Positions 9,102 to 18,239 of a DNA stretch of 64,000 nucleotides are shown one piece after another. Position 1 is the stretch's first letter. Each line of letters opens with the position of its first letter. The stretch spans positions 310,001 to 374,000 of the forward strand of contig NZ_UAUI01000025.1 in the NCBI RefSeq assembly GCF_900455735.1. Reading direction: 5' to 3'. The stretch is from Rhodococcus wratislaviensis. Lineage in GTDB: Bacteria; Actinomycetota; Actinomycetes; Mycobacteriales; Mycobacteriaceae. Both the position numbers and the translations under genes were made by a program. The notes beneath the pieces were generated by a model. It did not search any database and was not told the DNA's origin. It saw nothing but the letters and a program-made list of their open reading frames with translations.

Positions 9102-9355
9102 GCTTACCTCGTTCAGGGGTGGGGTAGGGCTTCCACGGAATGGTCGGGAAATGCCACGACGGGCGATCCATTCGGTGTGACGAGAATAGTAGCCAATTCG
9201 AAAGCTGTTGAGGCGCAATGATCCTCTGTGTCATTCACTCGAATGACACAACCCTCGACCTGTACTTGAACAAAAAACTACCGAGGAATTCAGATCGGGC
9301 ACGATATGTGCCGAAGATTTCCGTGTCGTCGATCAGAACGACGAGAACCGGGCTC

Positions 9356-9368
9356 TATAGTCGCTCTG
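9356..9368 (+). promoter_or_regulatory. -10 box of a leaderless promoter
   Basis: TATAGT at 9356-9361 lies 6 bases before the GTG at 9368, so transcription would start at or next to the start codon. No Shine-Dalgarno sequence precedes this GTG. Leaderless messages are common in actinobacteria. No clear -35 box was seen. Confidence 0.5.
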
Positions 9369-11167
9369 TGCTGTCATCTGCCTCCTCGACCATGACCCGG
9401 CCGGTGCGATTGCCGACGGGACACCGCTGGGTAGTCGTGGACGTCGAGACCTCCGGTCTGCGTTCGTCCACGCACAGAGTGCTCAGCGTCGCGGCGTTGG
9501 CGTTGCGTGAAGACGGTTCGGTGGAGCGCGAATTGGTGACGCTACTCAACCCGGGCTGCGACCCGGGACCGGTCCATATCCACAATCTCACGGCGCAGCG
9601 TCTGGCGGGGGCTCCTCGTTTCGAAGAGGTCGCGAAAGATCTGCTCGAGCTTCTCGACGGTCGGACCCTGGTCGCGCACAACGCGTCATTCGATTACGGC
9701 TTCCTCGACGCCGAGGTGCGACGGGCAGGGATGACGATGCCGACACGGCAGAGGCTCTGCACCCTTGCCCTGTCCCGCCGCCTCGAGATCGACGTCCCCA
9801 ACCACAAGTTGTCCACTCTGGCCGCTCACTGGAAGGTTCGTCAGAACCGGGCTCACGACGCCTACGACGACGCCCTCGTGCTGACGGAGGTCTTCGCGCA
9901 CAGCGCCTCGCTGGCCGAGTCACTCAGACTTCCTCTGCCGGTCGTCGGCTGCGCCGATCGGCGAGCGGTGTACCCCGATCGGGTTCCGCGCGTGGAGTCT
10001 CCGTGGCGGAATCCGGGTCGGCTGGATCCGGGGGTAGGACTGGTCCAGGGCATGAAACTGGTCATCAGCGGCAGCATGGATGTTCCCCGTCTTGCACTCG
10101 CCGCACGTCTGACCGACGCCGGCCTGGACGTCATGAATTCGGTCAGCCGTCAGACGAGTGTCGTCGTCTGCAACGACCCGCACTCGTCGAGTGCGAAGGT
10201 GCGCCGCGCGGTGGCTGACGGGATTCCTGTCCTGACCGAGCGGCAGCTCGGCGAGATGTTGCTGCACGTGACACCGGGTGAGCCGAAGGCGGCCGCGGCA
10301 CCCTCCGAAGTTCAGCAGCCTCGACCTGCGACAACGATCGCTCCCACCAAGCCTTGGCACGGCAGAAGAGTGCTGATCGTCGGTGGCTCGCATTCGGACT
10401 CCGTTCTGATGCGCTCCCGCATCGTGCAACTGGGCGCCAAGCCGTCGGTCAACCTCTCCGCGGGAGTCACCGATGTCCTCGTTCTCGACGGTGGCGAACT
10501 CGATCCCCGCATGGACCGAGTGTCGGCCCGACAGCTGCCGCTGCTCACCGCCGCCGATGTGAACTCCGCACTCGAACCGGCGGTACCACCCGAGCGGGTG
10601 GCGCCCCTCGAGCCGATCCGGCCGCCGTCCCAATGGGTTGCGCCGTTGCTCGCTCGCGGAGAGGTGATCGACCTGCCACCACAGACGGCATCGCTCACGG
10701 TCAACGCGTCTTGGCGCGCCCACACCGAGGACGATGCGTTCGACGTGGATGTGGTTGCTCTTCTTCTCGGCGAAGACGGCCGGGTCGGCTGCGACGACGA
10801 CTTTCTCTTCTACAACTCGCCGACGAGTTCGGACGGCACCGTGGAACTATCCTGCGACGGCAGCAGCGAGCAAGGCGTGCGGATCGAATTGGCTGCCCTG
10901 CACTCCGACTACCAGTGCGTGTCCGTATCGGCGGCGATCGGCGGCGATCGGACCTTCGGTGAACTCGGTCCGATCTCGGTGACCGTGGACGCTCCGGACC
11001 ACACAATCGCATCGTTCGTACTGGACGCCGGCACGACGGAACGGACGATGCATTTCGCCGAGATCTATCGACGCGCCGGGCGGTGGCGTCTCCGGGCGGT
11101 GGGTCAGGGGTACGAATACGATCTCGCGACGCTCGCCACCGAGTACGGGGTGACGGTCGACGACTGA
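9368..11167 (+). CDS. DnaQ-type exonuclease, BRCT and TerD fusion protein
   Basis: A 599 aa multidomain protein. Residues about 20-175 are a DEDDh 3'-5' exonuclease: VVVDVETSGL, LVAHNASFDYGFL and HDAYDDALVL carry the catalytic acids and His. Residues about 225-295 form a BRCT domain (GMKLVISGSM... VVVCND... AVADGIPVLTE), and a weaker BRCT-like unit follows at 330-400. Residues about 443-599 form a TerD domain with the DDDFLFYNSP motif of its calcium-binding fold. TerD proteins belong to tellurite/stress and phage-inhibition systems, and links between TerD and DNA processing have been proposed; the exact role here is unknown. GTG 9368 is chosen because a TATAGT box makes it leaderless; ATG 9392 is the alternative. 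It converges on the next gene with 7 bases between them. Confidence 0.85.
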   Translation: MLSSASSTMTRPVRLPTGHRWVVVDVETSGLRSSTHRVLSVAALALREDGSVERELVTLLNPGCDPGPVHIHNLTAQRLAGAPRFEEVAKDLLELLDGRTLVAHNASFDYGFLDAEVRRAGMTMPTRQRLCTLALSRRLEIDVPNHKLSTLAAHWKVRQNRAHDAYDDALVLTEVFAHSASLAESLRLPLPVVGCADRRAVYPDRVPRVESPWRNPGRLDPGVGLVQGMKLVISGSMDVPRLALAARLTDAGLDVMNSVSRQTSVVVCNDPHSSSAKVRRAVADGIPVLTERQLGEMLLHVTPGEPKAAAAPSEVQQPRPATTIAPTKPWHGRRVLIVGGSHSDSVLMRSRIVQLGAKPSVNLSAGVTDVLVLDGGELDPRMDRVSARQLPLLTAADVNSALEPAVPPERVAPLEPIRPPSQWVAPLLARGEVIDLPPQTASLTVNASWRAHTEDDAFDVDVVALLLGEDGRVGCDDDFLFYNSPTSSDGTVELSCDGSSEQGVRIELAALHSDYQCVSVSAAIGGDRTFGELGPISVTVDAPDHTIASFVLDAGTTERTMHFAEIYRRAGRWRLRAVGQGYEYDLATLATEYGVTVDD

Positions 11168-11174
11168 GGATCCC

Positions 11175-12101
11175 TCACCGTTCGGAACCGACCGTGGCAG
11201 GGGCGGGCGCACTCCGCCGGATCTGCACGTCGAGGAAGGTGGGAATCTCGAATCGGGTGTGCACGAAGGGCTCGGTGCAGACGCGCTGGGCGTGTGCCGC
11301 GATGTCGCCGAGGGTGGTCACCCACATCCCGTCCATTGCTTTGACGTTTTCGATGAGTCGTTCCAATGCGGCTGCCTTGGAGGGTCTTCCGGAGAGGAAT
11401 GGGTGGTTGGTGAGGACGAAGCACCCGCCTTCGGCGTGGTGGGCCTCCGCTTCGAGGGTCCACATCTCCAGCACCTTGGCGGGGCTTTCGATGACGCCGC
11501 TGCCGGTGACGCCGGGGTAGAACGCGTATTGCTCCCAGTCGTCGAGTGCCCAGTCGACGGGAATCTCGATCAGCGTGCGTTCCGCCTCCGGGCTCGTCGC
11601 CATCAGGTAGGGCTTGTCGCCGTCGAGCAGGCTCGAGTCGTAGACGAACCCGCGTTCGGCGAGCAGCTCGGGTGTGTGCCAGTTCATTTCCCACCAGGGT
11701 GCGCGATATCCGACGGGGCGGATGCCCGCGACCTCCTCGAGCGCGTCGAGCCCCCGGTCGAGGTAGCGGGCCTCGGTCGCTGCGTCGAGGCCTTTCATGG
11801 GTTCGTGCAGATAGCCGTGGTGCCCCACCTCGTGGCCGCCGTCGATGATGGCGCGGACGGTGTCGGGGTAGCACTCGGCAGTGAATCCGGGCACGAAGAA
11901 TGTCGCGCGGACGCCCTGGCGTTCGAGTAGTCGCAGAATGCGGGGGACGCCGACCCGGGGCCCGTACGACTGGTGACTCATCAGCGACATACGGTTCACC
12001 GACGTGGGATCGTGGGCGAGGACGCAGGATTCGGCGTCGACATCGAAGGTGAAGGCGGCGGCTGCGGTGCGGCCCTGCGGCCAGGTGAAGTCGTTGTTCA
12101 C
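11175..12101 (-). CDS. Polysaccharide deacetylase family protein (PuuE-like)
   Basis: A 308 aa NodB-fold hydrolase. The motifs AFTFDVDAE (metal-binding Asp), GHEVGHHGYLHE (metal-binding His pair) and PVGYRAPWW (catalytic Arg) are visible, with LTNHPF near the C terminus. This subgroup includes PuuE-type allantoinases and related amidohydrolases rather than true polysaccharide deacetylases. The neighbours support purine or ureide catabolism: an NCS1 permease follows on the upstream side and a PucR regulator is divergent. GTG 12101 is chosen because AGGAG stands 7 bases upstream and the protein then begins NNDFTWPQGRTAA, like family members. Substrate is inferred, not shown. Confidence 0.75.
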   Translation of the reverse strand: MNNDFTWPQGRTAAAAFTFDVDAESCVLAHDPTSVNRMSLMSHQSYGPRVGVPRILRLLERQGVRATFFVPGFTAECYPDTVRAIIDGGHEVGHHGYLHEPMKGLDAATEARYLDRGLDALEEVAGIRPVGYRAPWWEMNWHTPELLAERGFVYDSSLLDGDKPYLMATSPEAERTLIEIPVDWALDDWEQYAFYPGVTGSGVIESPAKVLEMWTLEAEAHHAEGGCFVLTNHPFLSGRPSKAAALERLIENVKAMDGMWVTTLGDIAAHAQRVCTEPFVHTRFEIPTFLDVQIRRSAPAPATVGSER

Positions 12102-12129
12102 GGTGTGCTCCTGGGGGTGTCGGGAGGGA

Positions 12130-13623
12130 TCAGTTGCCGGTGAGGACGTCGGGGGAGTCGGTGGTCGCGGCAGATGGTGTCGGCGGTTGGCCGGTGATCC
12201 GGTACGGGCGGTGCGCGCGGGGTCCGAGGACTGCGTAGAGGGCGGCGGCAACTCCGCCGCCGGCCAGCCAGGACAGGTCGAGCCCGCCGAGCGCTCGTGC
12301 CGCGAAACCCTGAGTGAGGCTGGTGGCGCCGTACATGAACAGCCACGTCGCCGCGATTCCGGCGACGAAGCATCCCATCGTGGTCCAGTTGACGTCGGGC
12401 AGTCGGCGAGATCCGATCGGCTCGAACAGTCGTCGAGCGTCGATGTGTCGTTTCTCGACCCGGAAGTAGTGGACGAGCATGATGCCTGCCCAGCTCGCGA
12501 TCCAGGCCACGATTGCCGCCAGCCAGGTCTCGAGCACGGTGGCCAGACTCGATTGGAAGATGAAGAAGATGACCACGACCAGGGCGAACATGCCGACCAG
12601 CAGGTTGAGCCTCCGACGGTGCACCCTGATGTCGAGGGCCTGTGCGGCGACCGAGAACGTGTAGATGTTGAGGATGTTGGTGGCGATCGGCCCGTGAATC
12701 ACTAGGAAGAGCACCGGCATGGCCAGTGCGCCGAAGTTCGACACGATCAACTCGCCAGGGTCCACGGCACCGTTGGTCGTGGCGAGGCTGGCGCCGAGCA
12801 CGCCGAGCCACACCACCGGGACGAACTGACCGAGAGTGCTGGTCAGGTACAGTTTGCGCCGGGACACGGTCGTGCTCACGAACCGTGAGTAGTCGCAGGC
12901 GTAGGTGAACCACGTGATTCCCCAGCCGATTCCGATCACGGTCATCACCGTGGACATCGCCGCGATCCGGGCGCCGCCGTGCAGGACTTCACCGGGGGGC
13001 CCGGCGTAGGACCAGTCGATGTCGAGGTGGAACCAGGCGACGACGGACATCAGCACGAGCACCGCCAGCGTCGGCGGAACCGTCCAGCGCTCGAACGCGG
13101 CGATGACGCGGTAGCCGAACCATGCAATGGTGACCTGGATCGTCATGATGACTGCTCCGACGAGAATCTTCGCTGCCAGGTTCCGTTCGTGCGGGTCGAC
13201 GAGGTCGAGTTTGCCGAGCAGCGCCATGACCAGGTCCAGGACGATCCAGGTGTTCACCGCGCACCACCCGACCGCGAGGCAGGCCTGGATCGCGGCCGGG
13301 AGGTAGGCGCCGCGCCGGCCGAACGCGGCCCGCGACAACACCATGCCGGTGACCCCGGTGCGCTGGCCGATGAGAACGAATACGCCGAAAAGTGCCATGC
13401 CGACGACGTTTCCGGCGACCAGAACGATGAGGGTGTCGCGGAGGCCGAGCCCGAGGCCGATGCCGAGGGCGCCGAGAACCCAGTTGATGGGAGCGATATT
13501 GGCGCCCGCCCAGATCCAGAACTGGCCGGACACGCGCGTCGTGCGTGCTTCCTCGGGGATGGGTTGCAGTACTTCTTCGAAGTCGTGGACGTGGGGACTG
13601 TCGGCGGGAGTGTCGGTGACCAT
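12130..13623 (-). CDS. NCS1-family nucleobase/ureide permease
   Basis: A 497 aa membrane protein with about twelve helices. It matches the nucleobase:cation symporter-1 family (cytosine, allantoin and hydantoin permeases): the motif WIWAGANIAPINW in helix 1, GITWFTYACDYSRFV in the middle and a FEPIGSRRLPDVNW loop near the end. It probably imports a purine breakdown product used by the neighbouring PuuE-like hydrolase, 28 bases downstream. Start 13623 has AAAGGAG five bases upstream; an upstream in-frame extension to 14127 runs antisense through pucR and is rejected. Confidence 0.85.
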   Translation of the reverse strand: MVTDTPADSPHVHDFEEVLQPIPEEARTTRVSGQFWIWAGANIAPINWVLGALGIGLGLGLRDTLIVLVAGNVVGMALFGVFVLIGQRTGVTGMVLSRAAFGRRGAYLPAAIQACLAVGWCAVNTWIVLDLVMALLGKLDLVDPHERNLAAKILVGAVIMTIQVTIAWFGYRVIAAFERWTVPPTLAVLVLMSVVAWFHLDIDWSYAGPPGEVLHGGARIAAMSTVMTVIGIGWGITWFTYACDYSRFVSTTVSRRKLYLTSTLGQFVPVVWLGVLGASLATTNGAVDPGELIVSNFGALAMPVLFLVIHGPIATNILNIYTFSVAAQALDIRVHRRRLNLLVGMFALVVVIFFIFQSSLATVLETWLAAIVAWIASWAGIMLVHYFRVEKRHIDARRLFEPIGSRRLPDVNWTTMGCFVAGIAATWLFMYGATSLTQGFAARALGGLDLSWLAGGGVAAALYAVLGPRAHRPYRITGQPPTPSAATTDSPDVLTGN

Positions 13624-13663
13624 CGGACTCCTTTGTGAGGCCATGTCAGGTGGAGTTCCCATC

Positions 13664-13683
13664 ATGCGGTGCGTGACCCGCAT
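13664..13683. promoter_or_regulatory. Operator candidate between the permease and pucR
   Basis: ATGCGG (13664-13669) and CCGCAT (13678-13683) form an inverted repeat with an 8-base spacer in the 112-base divergent promoter region. A binding site for the adjacent PucR-family regulator is plausible. Confidence 0.4.
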
Positions 13684-13735
13684 CACACCATTTACACTTT
13701 GCCAATAAATTCGGGCCGTCAACGAACGGAATGTC

Positions 13736-15247
13736 ATGTCGCTGTCGTTAGCCGACGTTCTCGCCCACCCGAGCTTCGCCGCCGGACGCCCGGTCGTTCG
13801 AGCCGGAGCCGACCTGCTGACCCAGCCGGTGCGCTGGGTGCATTCGAGTGAGGTCATCGACATCGCGCATCTCCTTCGCGGCGGCGAGTTGCTGCTGACC
13901 GGAGGTTTCGCGCTCGCGTCTGCCGACCCGGCCGGACTGCGACGGTACGTGCGGGAATTGTCGGCCCGCCGTGTCGCCGGAGTGGCCGTCGAGACCGGTC
14001 CGCAATTGCCGCAGATTCCGGCGGAACTGGTCGAGGAGGCGACGGAGGTAGGTCTGCCGGTCGTCGAACTGCGTGGGGTCGTTCCGTTCGTCGAGGTCGC
14101 CGAGGCGATCAACGGCCTGCTGGTCAACGAATCGGTGCAGCGACTGCGTCGTGGTGACGCGGTCGCTCACGCGTTGTCCGAGGAGTTGGCCCGCGGTGGC
14201 GGTCCCGACGAGTTGCTCGAGGTGCTCGCGCGACTCCTGCCCGGCGACGTGACCCTGCTCGACGCGACCGGCGACGTGATCGCGGCCCTCGGGGACGAGA
14301 TGACCGCCCCTGCCGCCGGTTCGGGCGTGTTCGCCGTGCCGGTGTTCGTCCAGGGTGTCGGTGTGGCGACGCTCCTGGTGTCTCCGGACGACCCGGCGGA
14401 TCACGTCACCGCGGAGGCGATCGTCGAGCGGGCGCCGACAGCGCTCGCGATCTCGCTTCTGCGATCCTTTCCTCCCTCGGCCGCGGTCCGGGCGGCGCAG
14501 GCCTTGCTGCGGATCGTCTGCCAGCCGAATCCTGCCCCGGAGCGTCTCGTGGCGGCTGCGCGTGCGGCGGGGATGGTCGACGGGGCGTCGTACGTCGGGG
14601 TCGTCGGGCGTGCGGTCGACGGTCCCGTTTCTCTCGCCGCCATCGATGCGGCGCTGCACCGGTACGCGGCCGGAACGGTGTCGTCTGTCGCCGGCGACGA
14701 GTTGCACGCGATCGTCGTGCTCCGGTCCGACGACCGGGTCGGTTCCTGCGCGGCCCTGGTCGAGTCGCTGCGCGCGACCGCTCGGGCGGAGTTGGCCCGG
14801 GTGGCGGTGGGGCCGGTTGTCATCGGTCTGCTCGGACTCCCCGGCACGCTGGCGGAGGCGCGGTTCGCGCTCGATCTCGCGGCCGATCTGGGCATCGCCG
14901 GCACCGTGGTGGACGCGGCGGAACTGGCTCTCGAGCGTCTCGGCCGGCGGATCGGCGATCCGGCCCTGCTGACGTCGTTCGTCCTGGAACTTCTCGGACC
15001 GCTTCTCGCGGTCGGTCCGGAACGTGCTCGCCGTCTGATCGACACGCTGGACGTCTACCTGCAGTGCGGGTGCAGCAAGACCGAGGCGGCGGCCCGACTG
15101 CACGTGCAGCGCCAGACGCTGTATCAGCGGCTCGATCAGATCTTCGCCCTGCTCGGCGAGGATCCGACGGGTTCGCCGCGGCTCGCTGCCGTGCACCTCG
15201 CGACCCGCCTCTACCTCGGCGGTGTGGTCGACACGACCGCGCTCTGA
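13736..15247 (+). CDS. PucR-family transcriptional regulator
   Basis: A 503 aa regulator. Residues about 1-120 match the PucR N-terminal ligand-sensing domain (LADVLAHPSF, VRWVHSSEVIDIAHLLRGGELLLTGG). The C-terminal 60 residues carry the PucR helix-turn-helix (QCGCSKTEAAARLHVQRQTLYQRL). The family controls purine catabolism in Bacillus and many nitrogen-source genes in actinobacteria. It is divergent from the permease and deacetylase-like genes and probably regulates them. The ATG at 13736 has only a weak GGA ribosome site, but it gives the usual N terminus. Confidence 0.85.
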   Translation: MSLSLADVLAHPSFAAGRPVVRAGADLLTQPVRWVHSSEVIDIAHLLRGGELLLTGGFALASADPAGLRRYVRELSARRVAGVAVETGPQLPQIPAELVEEATEVGLPVVELRGVVPFVEVAEAINGLLVNESVQRLRRGDAVAHALSEELARGGGPDELLEVLARLLPGDVTLLDATGDVIAALGDEMTAPAAGSGVFAVPVFVQGVGVATLLVSPDDPADHVTAEAIVERAPTALAISLLRSFPPSAAVRAAQALLRIVCQPNPAPERLVAAARAAGMVDGASYVGVVGRAVDGPVSLAAIDAALHRYAAGTVSSVAGDELHAIVVLRSDDRVGSCAALVESLRATARAELARVAVGPVVIGLLGLPGTLAEARFALDLAADLGIAGTVVDAAELALERLGRRIGDPALLTSFVLELLGPLLAVGPERARRLIDTLDVYLQCGCSKTEAAARLHVQRQTLYQRLDQIFALLGEDPTGSPRLAAVHLATRLYLGGVVDTTAL

Positions 15248-15287
15248 CGTGCGCGGGTGATAACGCAATCCACTTCGGGCCTCGACT

Positions 15288-15483
15288 GTTGCAACGGTGT
15301 TGCATTCCAGTGAACATCGTCGGGAATGGTAGATCGGGGTAGCGCGACCTGCGGCTGTCCGTGTTTACTGCGGTCTCAGTTCTGGTTCATTCGTTGCAAC
15401 CGCGGTTCACGCGCAAGACCCCGACGACCGTTGACATGTGACGCCGGGCACAATATGGTCGTTGAACGAATCGCAGTTGCAAT
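15288..15483. promoter_or_regulatory. Cluster of GTTGCA repeats, operator candidate
   Basis: The hexamer GTTGCA appears four times in this 196-base stretch: GTTGCAAC at 15288-15295 and 15393-15400, GTTGCA at 15299-15304 and GTTGCAAT at 15476-15483. The first pair builds a perfect inverted repeat, TGCAAC-GGT-GTTGCA (15290-15304). The last copy lies just downstream of the promoter at 15431-15459. The IclR regulator encoded after creatinase is a candidate ligand-controlled binder. Confidence 0.5.
15431..15459 (+). promoter_or_regulatory. Promoter of the MFS-creatinase unit
   Basis: A consensus -35 TTGACA (15431-15436), a 17-base spacer and a -10 TATGGT (15454-15459). The predicted start near 15466 gives a leader of about 80 bases before the transporter ATG. 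Confidence 0.65.
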
Positions 15484-15544
15484 GAACGCAACGCACGCTA
15501 TTCGTCGCAGTCGGCAAGAGTCGACGCCCCGAGAAGGAGTGGGC

Positions 15545-16879
15545 ATGGCCCAAAACCTCAATTCCCCCTCAGCCCCGCCGCAATCGGACGAGGACGGCGC
15601 GGTGAACCCCTCGCCCCGAGTTCTCCGGCGGGTCATCACGGCGAGCTTCGTCGGCAACTTCGTCGAATGGTTCGACTACGCCGTATACGGTTATCTCGCA
15701 ACGGTTATCGCGGTGGTCTTCTTCCCCGAGACCGAGCCGACGACGGGCCTGCTGGCCACGTTCGCCGTCTTCGCCATCTCGTTCGTCATCCGCCCGATCG
15801 GCGGACTCGTCTGGGGGCACTTCGGCGACAAGATCGGACGTCGCACGGCGTTGTCACTATCGATCCTCATCATGTCGGCGTCGACGTTCTGCATCGGACT
15901 GATCCCCGGCTTCGATCAGATCGGATACCTCGCACCGGTCCTGCTGCTGCTCGTCCGCATGGTGCAGGGATTCTCCGCCGCCGGCGAGTACGCGGGCGCC
16001 TCGGCGTTCCTCGCCGAGTACGCCCCGGACCGCAGGCGCGGACTGTTCACGAGCGTCGTGCCCGCATCCACGGCCGCCGGACTGCTGTTCGGATCGTTGA
16101 TCGCGGCACTGCTGACCGCGGTGCTGTCGACGGACCAGCTCGAGGGCTGGGGATGGCGGTTGCCGTTCCTGCTCGCGGCGCCGATGGGTTTGATCGGCCG
16201 CTACATTCGGCTGAAGCTCGAGGACACCCCGAAGTTCCAGGAAATGGAACGGAAGGTGGAGTCCAACGCGCCGCTGTCCATCCTGTTCACCCACCATCGG
16301 CGTGCGATCGTCATCGCGTTCGGGGTCACCTGCCTCAACGCGGTCGGCTTCTACCTGATCCTCAGCTACATGCCGACGTACCTGTCGGAGGTGTTGAACG
16401 TCGGCCACACGGCCTCGTTCATCGCCGCGTCGATCGCTCTCGCCTGCTACATCGTGTTCATCTTCGGGATGGGTGCGCTCTCGGACCGCTTCGGCCGCAA
16501 ACGAGTTCTCATCGCCGCGTCCATCTGCTTCGCGGTGTTCACCGTCCCGCTGTTCAGCGTGCTCGGCGCCGTCGGAATCGTCGGTATCGTCCTCATCCAG
16601 ATCGTGCTGTGCGCGTTCCTCACCATGAACGACGGCACGCTCCCGACCTTCCTGGCCGAGATCTTCCCGACCCAGGTCCGCTACAGCGGCTTCGCGTTCA
16701 GCTTCAACACCGCCAATGCACTGTTCGGCGGCACCGCACCGTTCGTCGCCACGCTCTTGATCGAGCTCACCGGCAGCAAGCTCGCGCCCGCCTGGTATCT
16801 CGTCGCCGCGGCCCTCGTCGCAATGGGCGCGATGCTCATGGCCCGGGAAACCTCCCGTCGCCCCCTGGCCGACACCTGA
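15545..16879 (+). CDS. MFS transporter, metabolite:H+ symporter (MHS) type
   Basis: A 444 aa transporter with twelve predicted helices. It resembles the MHS subgroup that includes ProP and KgtP: FVEWFDYAVYGY in helix 1, GGLVWGHFGDKIGRR in loop 2-3, and the matching GALSDRFGRKR in loop 8-9. The ATG at 15545 has AAGGAG 4 bases upstream. It precedes creatinase by 64 bases on the same strand and shares its promoter region. Import of creatine or a related betaine-like compound is therefore a reasonable inference, but the substrate cannot be read from sequence. Confidence 0.85.
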   Translation: MAQNLNSPSAPPQSDEDGAVNPSPRVLRRVITASFVGNFVEWFDYAVYGYLATVIAVVFFPETEPTTGLLATFAVFAISFVIRPIGGLVWGHFGDKIGRRTALSLSILIMSASTFCIGLIPGFDQIGYLAPVLLLLVRMVQGFSAAGEYAGASAFLAEYAPDRRRGLFTSVVPASTAAGLLFGSLIAALLTAVLSTDQLEGWGWRLPFLLAAPMGLIGRYIRLKLEDTPKFQEMERKVESNAPLSILFTHHRRAIVIAFGVTCLNAVGFYLILSYMPTYLSEVLNVGHTASFIAASIALACYIVFIFGMGALSDRFGRKRVLIAASICFAVFTVPLFSVLGAVGIVGIVLIQIVLCAFLTMNDGTLPTFLAEIFPTQVRYSGFAFSFNTANALFGGTAPFVATLLIELTGSKLAPAWYLVAAALVAMGAMLMARETSRRPLADT

Positions 16880-16943
16880 CCACCCGTACCTCCCACAGAA
16901 ATGCGGCATCACACGATGCCGCCGGCAACTCGAAAGGAACATC

Positions 16944-18164
16944 ATGAACTTGGAGCGCATCAAGAGCATCCCGAACGGCGAGAAGGTCGTTCCCACGTTC
17001 TCCCCGGTGGAAATGGACCGCAGGCTCGTCGCCCTGCGTAAGCACATGGCGGACAACGGGTTCGATGCCGTGCTCTTCACCAGCTACCACAACATCAACT
17101 ACTACTCCGACTTCCTGTACACGGCGTTCGGGCGGCCGTACGCACTGGTCGTCACCCAGGACGGCTCGACCACCGTGTCCGCCAACATCGATGCCGGGAT
17201 GCCCTGGCGGCGGTCGTTCGGCGAGAACGTCGTCTACACGGACTGGCGCCGCGACAACTTCGAGTTCGCCGTGCAGCAGGTCCTGGCGAAGCAGGGCATC
17301 TCACGCGGCACCCTCGGTGTCGAGGACGACCACCTGACCCCCGACGTACGGGCCCGGATCGCCGCGGTCCTGCCCGGGATGACGTTCACCGACGTCGCGA
17401 AGGCCACGATGCGCCAGCGCATGATCAAGTCTCCCGAGGAGATCGAACTGATCAAGCACGGCGCGCGGATCGGTGACCTCGGCGGCGAGGCCATCCGTGC
17501 GGCGATCACCGAGGGCGTCCCCGAATTCGAGGTGGCGATCGCCGGTTCGAACGCGATGATCCGGGAGATCGCGGCCACCTTCCCGCACGCCGAACTGCGC
17601 GACACGTGGGTGTGGTTCCAATCGGGCATCAATACCGACGGTGCCCACAACTGGGCCACCAGCCGCCGCGTCGAACGCGGAGACATCCTGTCGCTGAACT
17701 GTTTCCCGATGATCGCCGGCTACTACACGGCCCTCGAACGCACCCTGTTCTACGGCGAGCCGTCGGCCGAGCACCTGCGGCTGTGGGAGATCAACGTCGC
17801 GGTGCATCGCCGCGGGCTCGAGCTGATCAAGCCGGGCGCGGTCTGCAAGGACATCGCGGCCGAGCTGAACGAGATCTACGAGGCCGAGGGGCTGCTGCCG
17901 AACCGCACATTCGGGTACGGACATTCCTTCGGCGTGCTCTCGCACTACTACGGACGCGAGGCGGGACTCGAACTGCGCGAAGACATCGACACGGTCCTCG
18001 AACCCGGCATGGTGGTGTCGATGGAGCCGATGATCATGGTTCCGGTGGGAATGCCGGGCGCCGGTGGCTACCGCGAACACGACATCCTGGTCGTCGGCGA
18101 CGACAGCGCGGAGAACATCACCCGGTTCCCGTTCGGACCCGAGCACAACATCCTCGGCGTCTGA
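16944..18164 (+). CDS. Creatinase (creatine amidinohydrolase)
   Basis: A 406 aa M24 (pita-bread fold) enzyme that hydrolyses creatine to sarcosine and urea. Length and sequence agree with known creatinases (about 403 aa): TSYHNINYYSDFLYTAFGRPYALV near residue 46, INTDGAHNWATSRR with the catalytic His at residue 235, and FGYGHSFGVLSHYYGREAG. The metal ligands of M24 peptidases are absent, as expected for creatinase. The sarcosine product feeds the soxBDAG genes further on. The ATG at 16944 follows AAAGGA. A strong hairpin follows the stop. Confidence 0.9.
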   Translation: MNLERIKSIPNGEKVVPTFSPVEMDRRLVALRKHMADNGFDAVLFTSYHNINYYSDFLYTAFGRPYALVVTQDGSTTVSANIDAGMPWRRSFGENVVYTDWRRDNFEFAVQQVLAKQGISRGTLGVEDDHLTPDVRARIAAVLPGMTFTDVAKATMRQRMIKSPEEIELIKHGARIGDLGGEAIRAAITEGVPEFEVAIAGSNAMIREIAATFPHAELRDTWVWFQSGINTDGAHNWATSRRVERGDILSLNCFPMIAGYYTALERTLFYGEPSAEHLRLWEINVAVHRRGLELIKPGAVCKDIAAELNEIYEAEGLLPNRTFGYGHSFGVLSHYYGREAGLELREDIDTVLEPGMVVSMEPMIMVPVGMPGAGGYREHDILVVGDDSAENITRFPFGPEHNILGV

Positions 18165-18171
18165 CCGGTAT

Positions 18172-18203
18172 GCCGACCCTGCCTCGGGTGTGGCAGGGTC
18201 GGC
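18172..18203 (+). terminator. Hairpin terminator after creatinase
   Basis: A perfect 12-bp stem (18172-18183 with 18192-18203) with an 8-base loop, eight bases after the creatinase stop. There is no T run, which is common for actinobacterial terminators. The IclR gene starts 37 bases later, so read-through is possible. Confidence 0.6.
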
Positions 18204-18239
18204 GGTGGTGTAGGCAGAAACCGAAGGAGCGCAACGATC

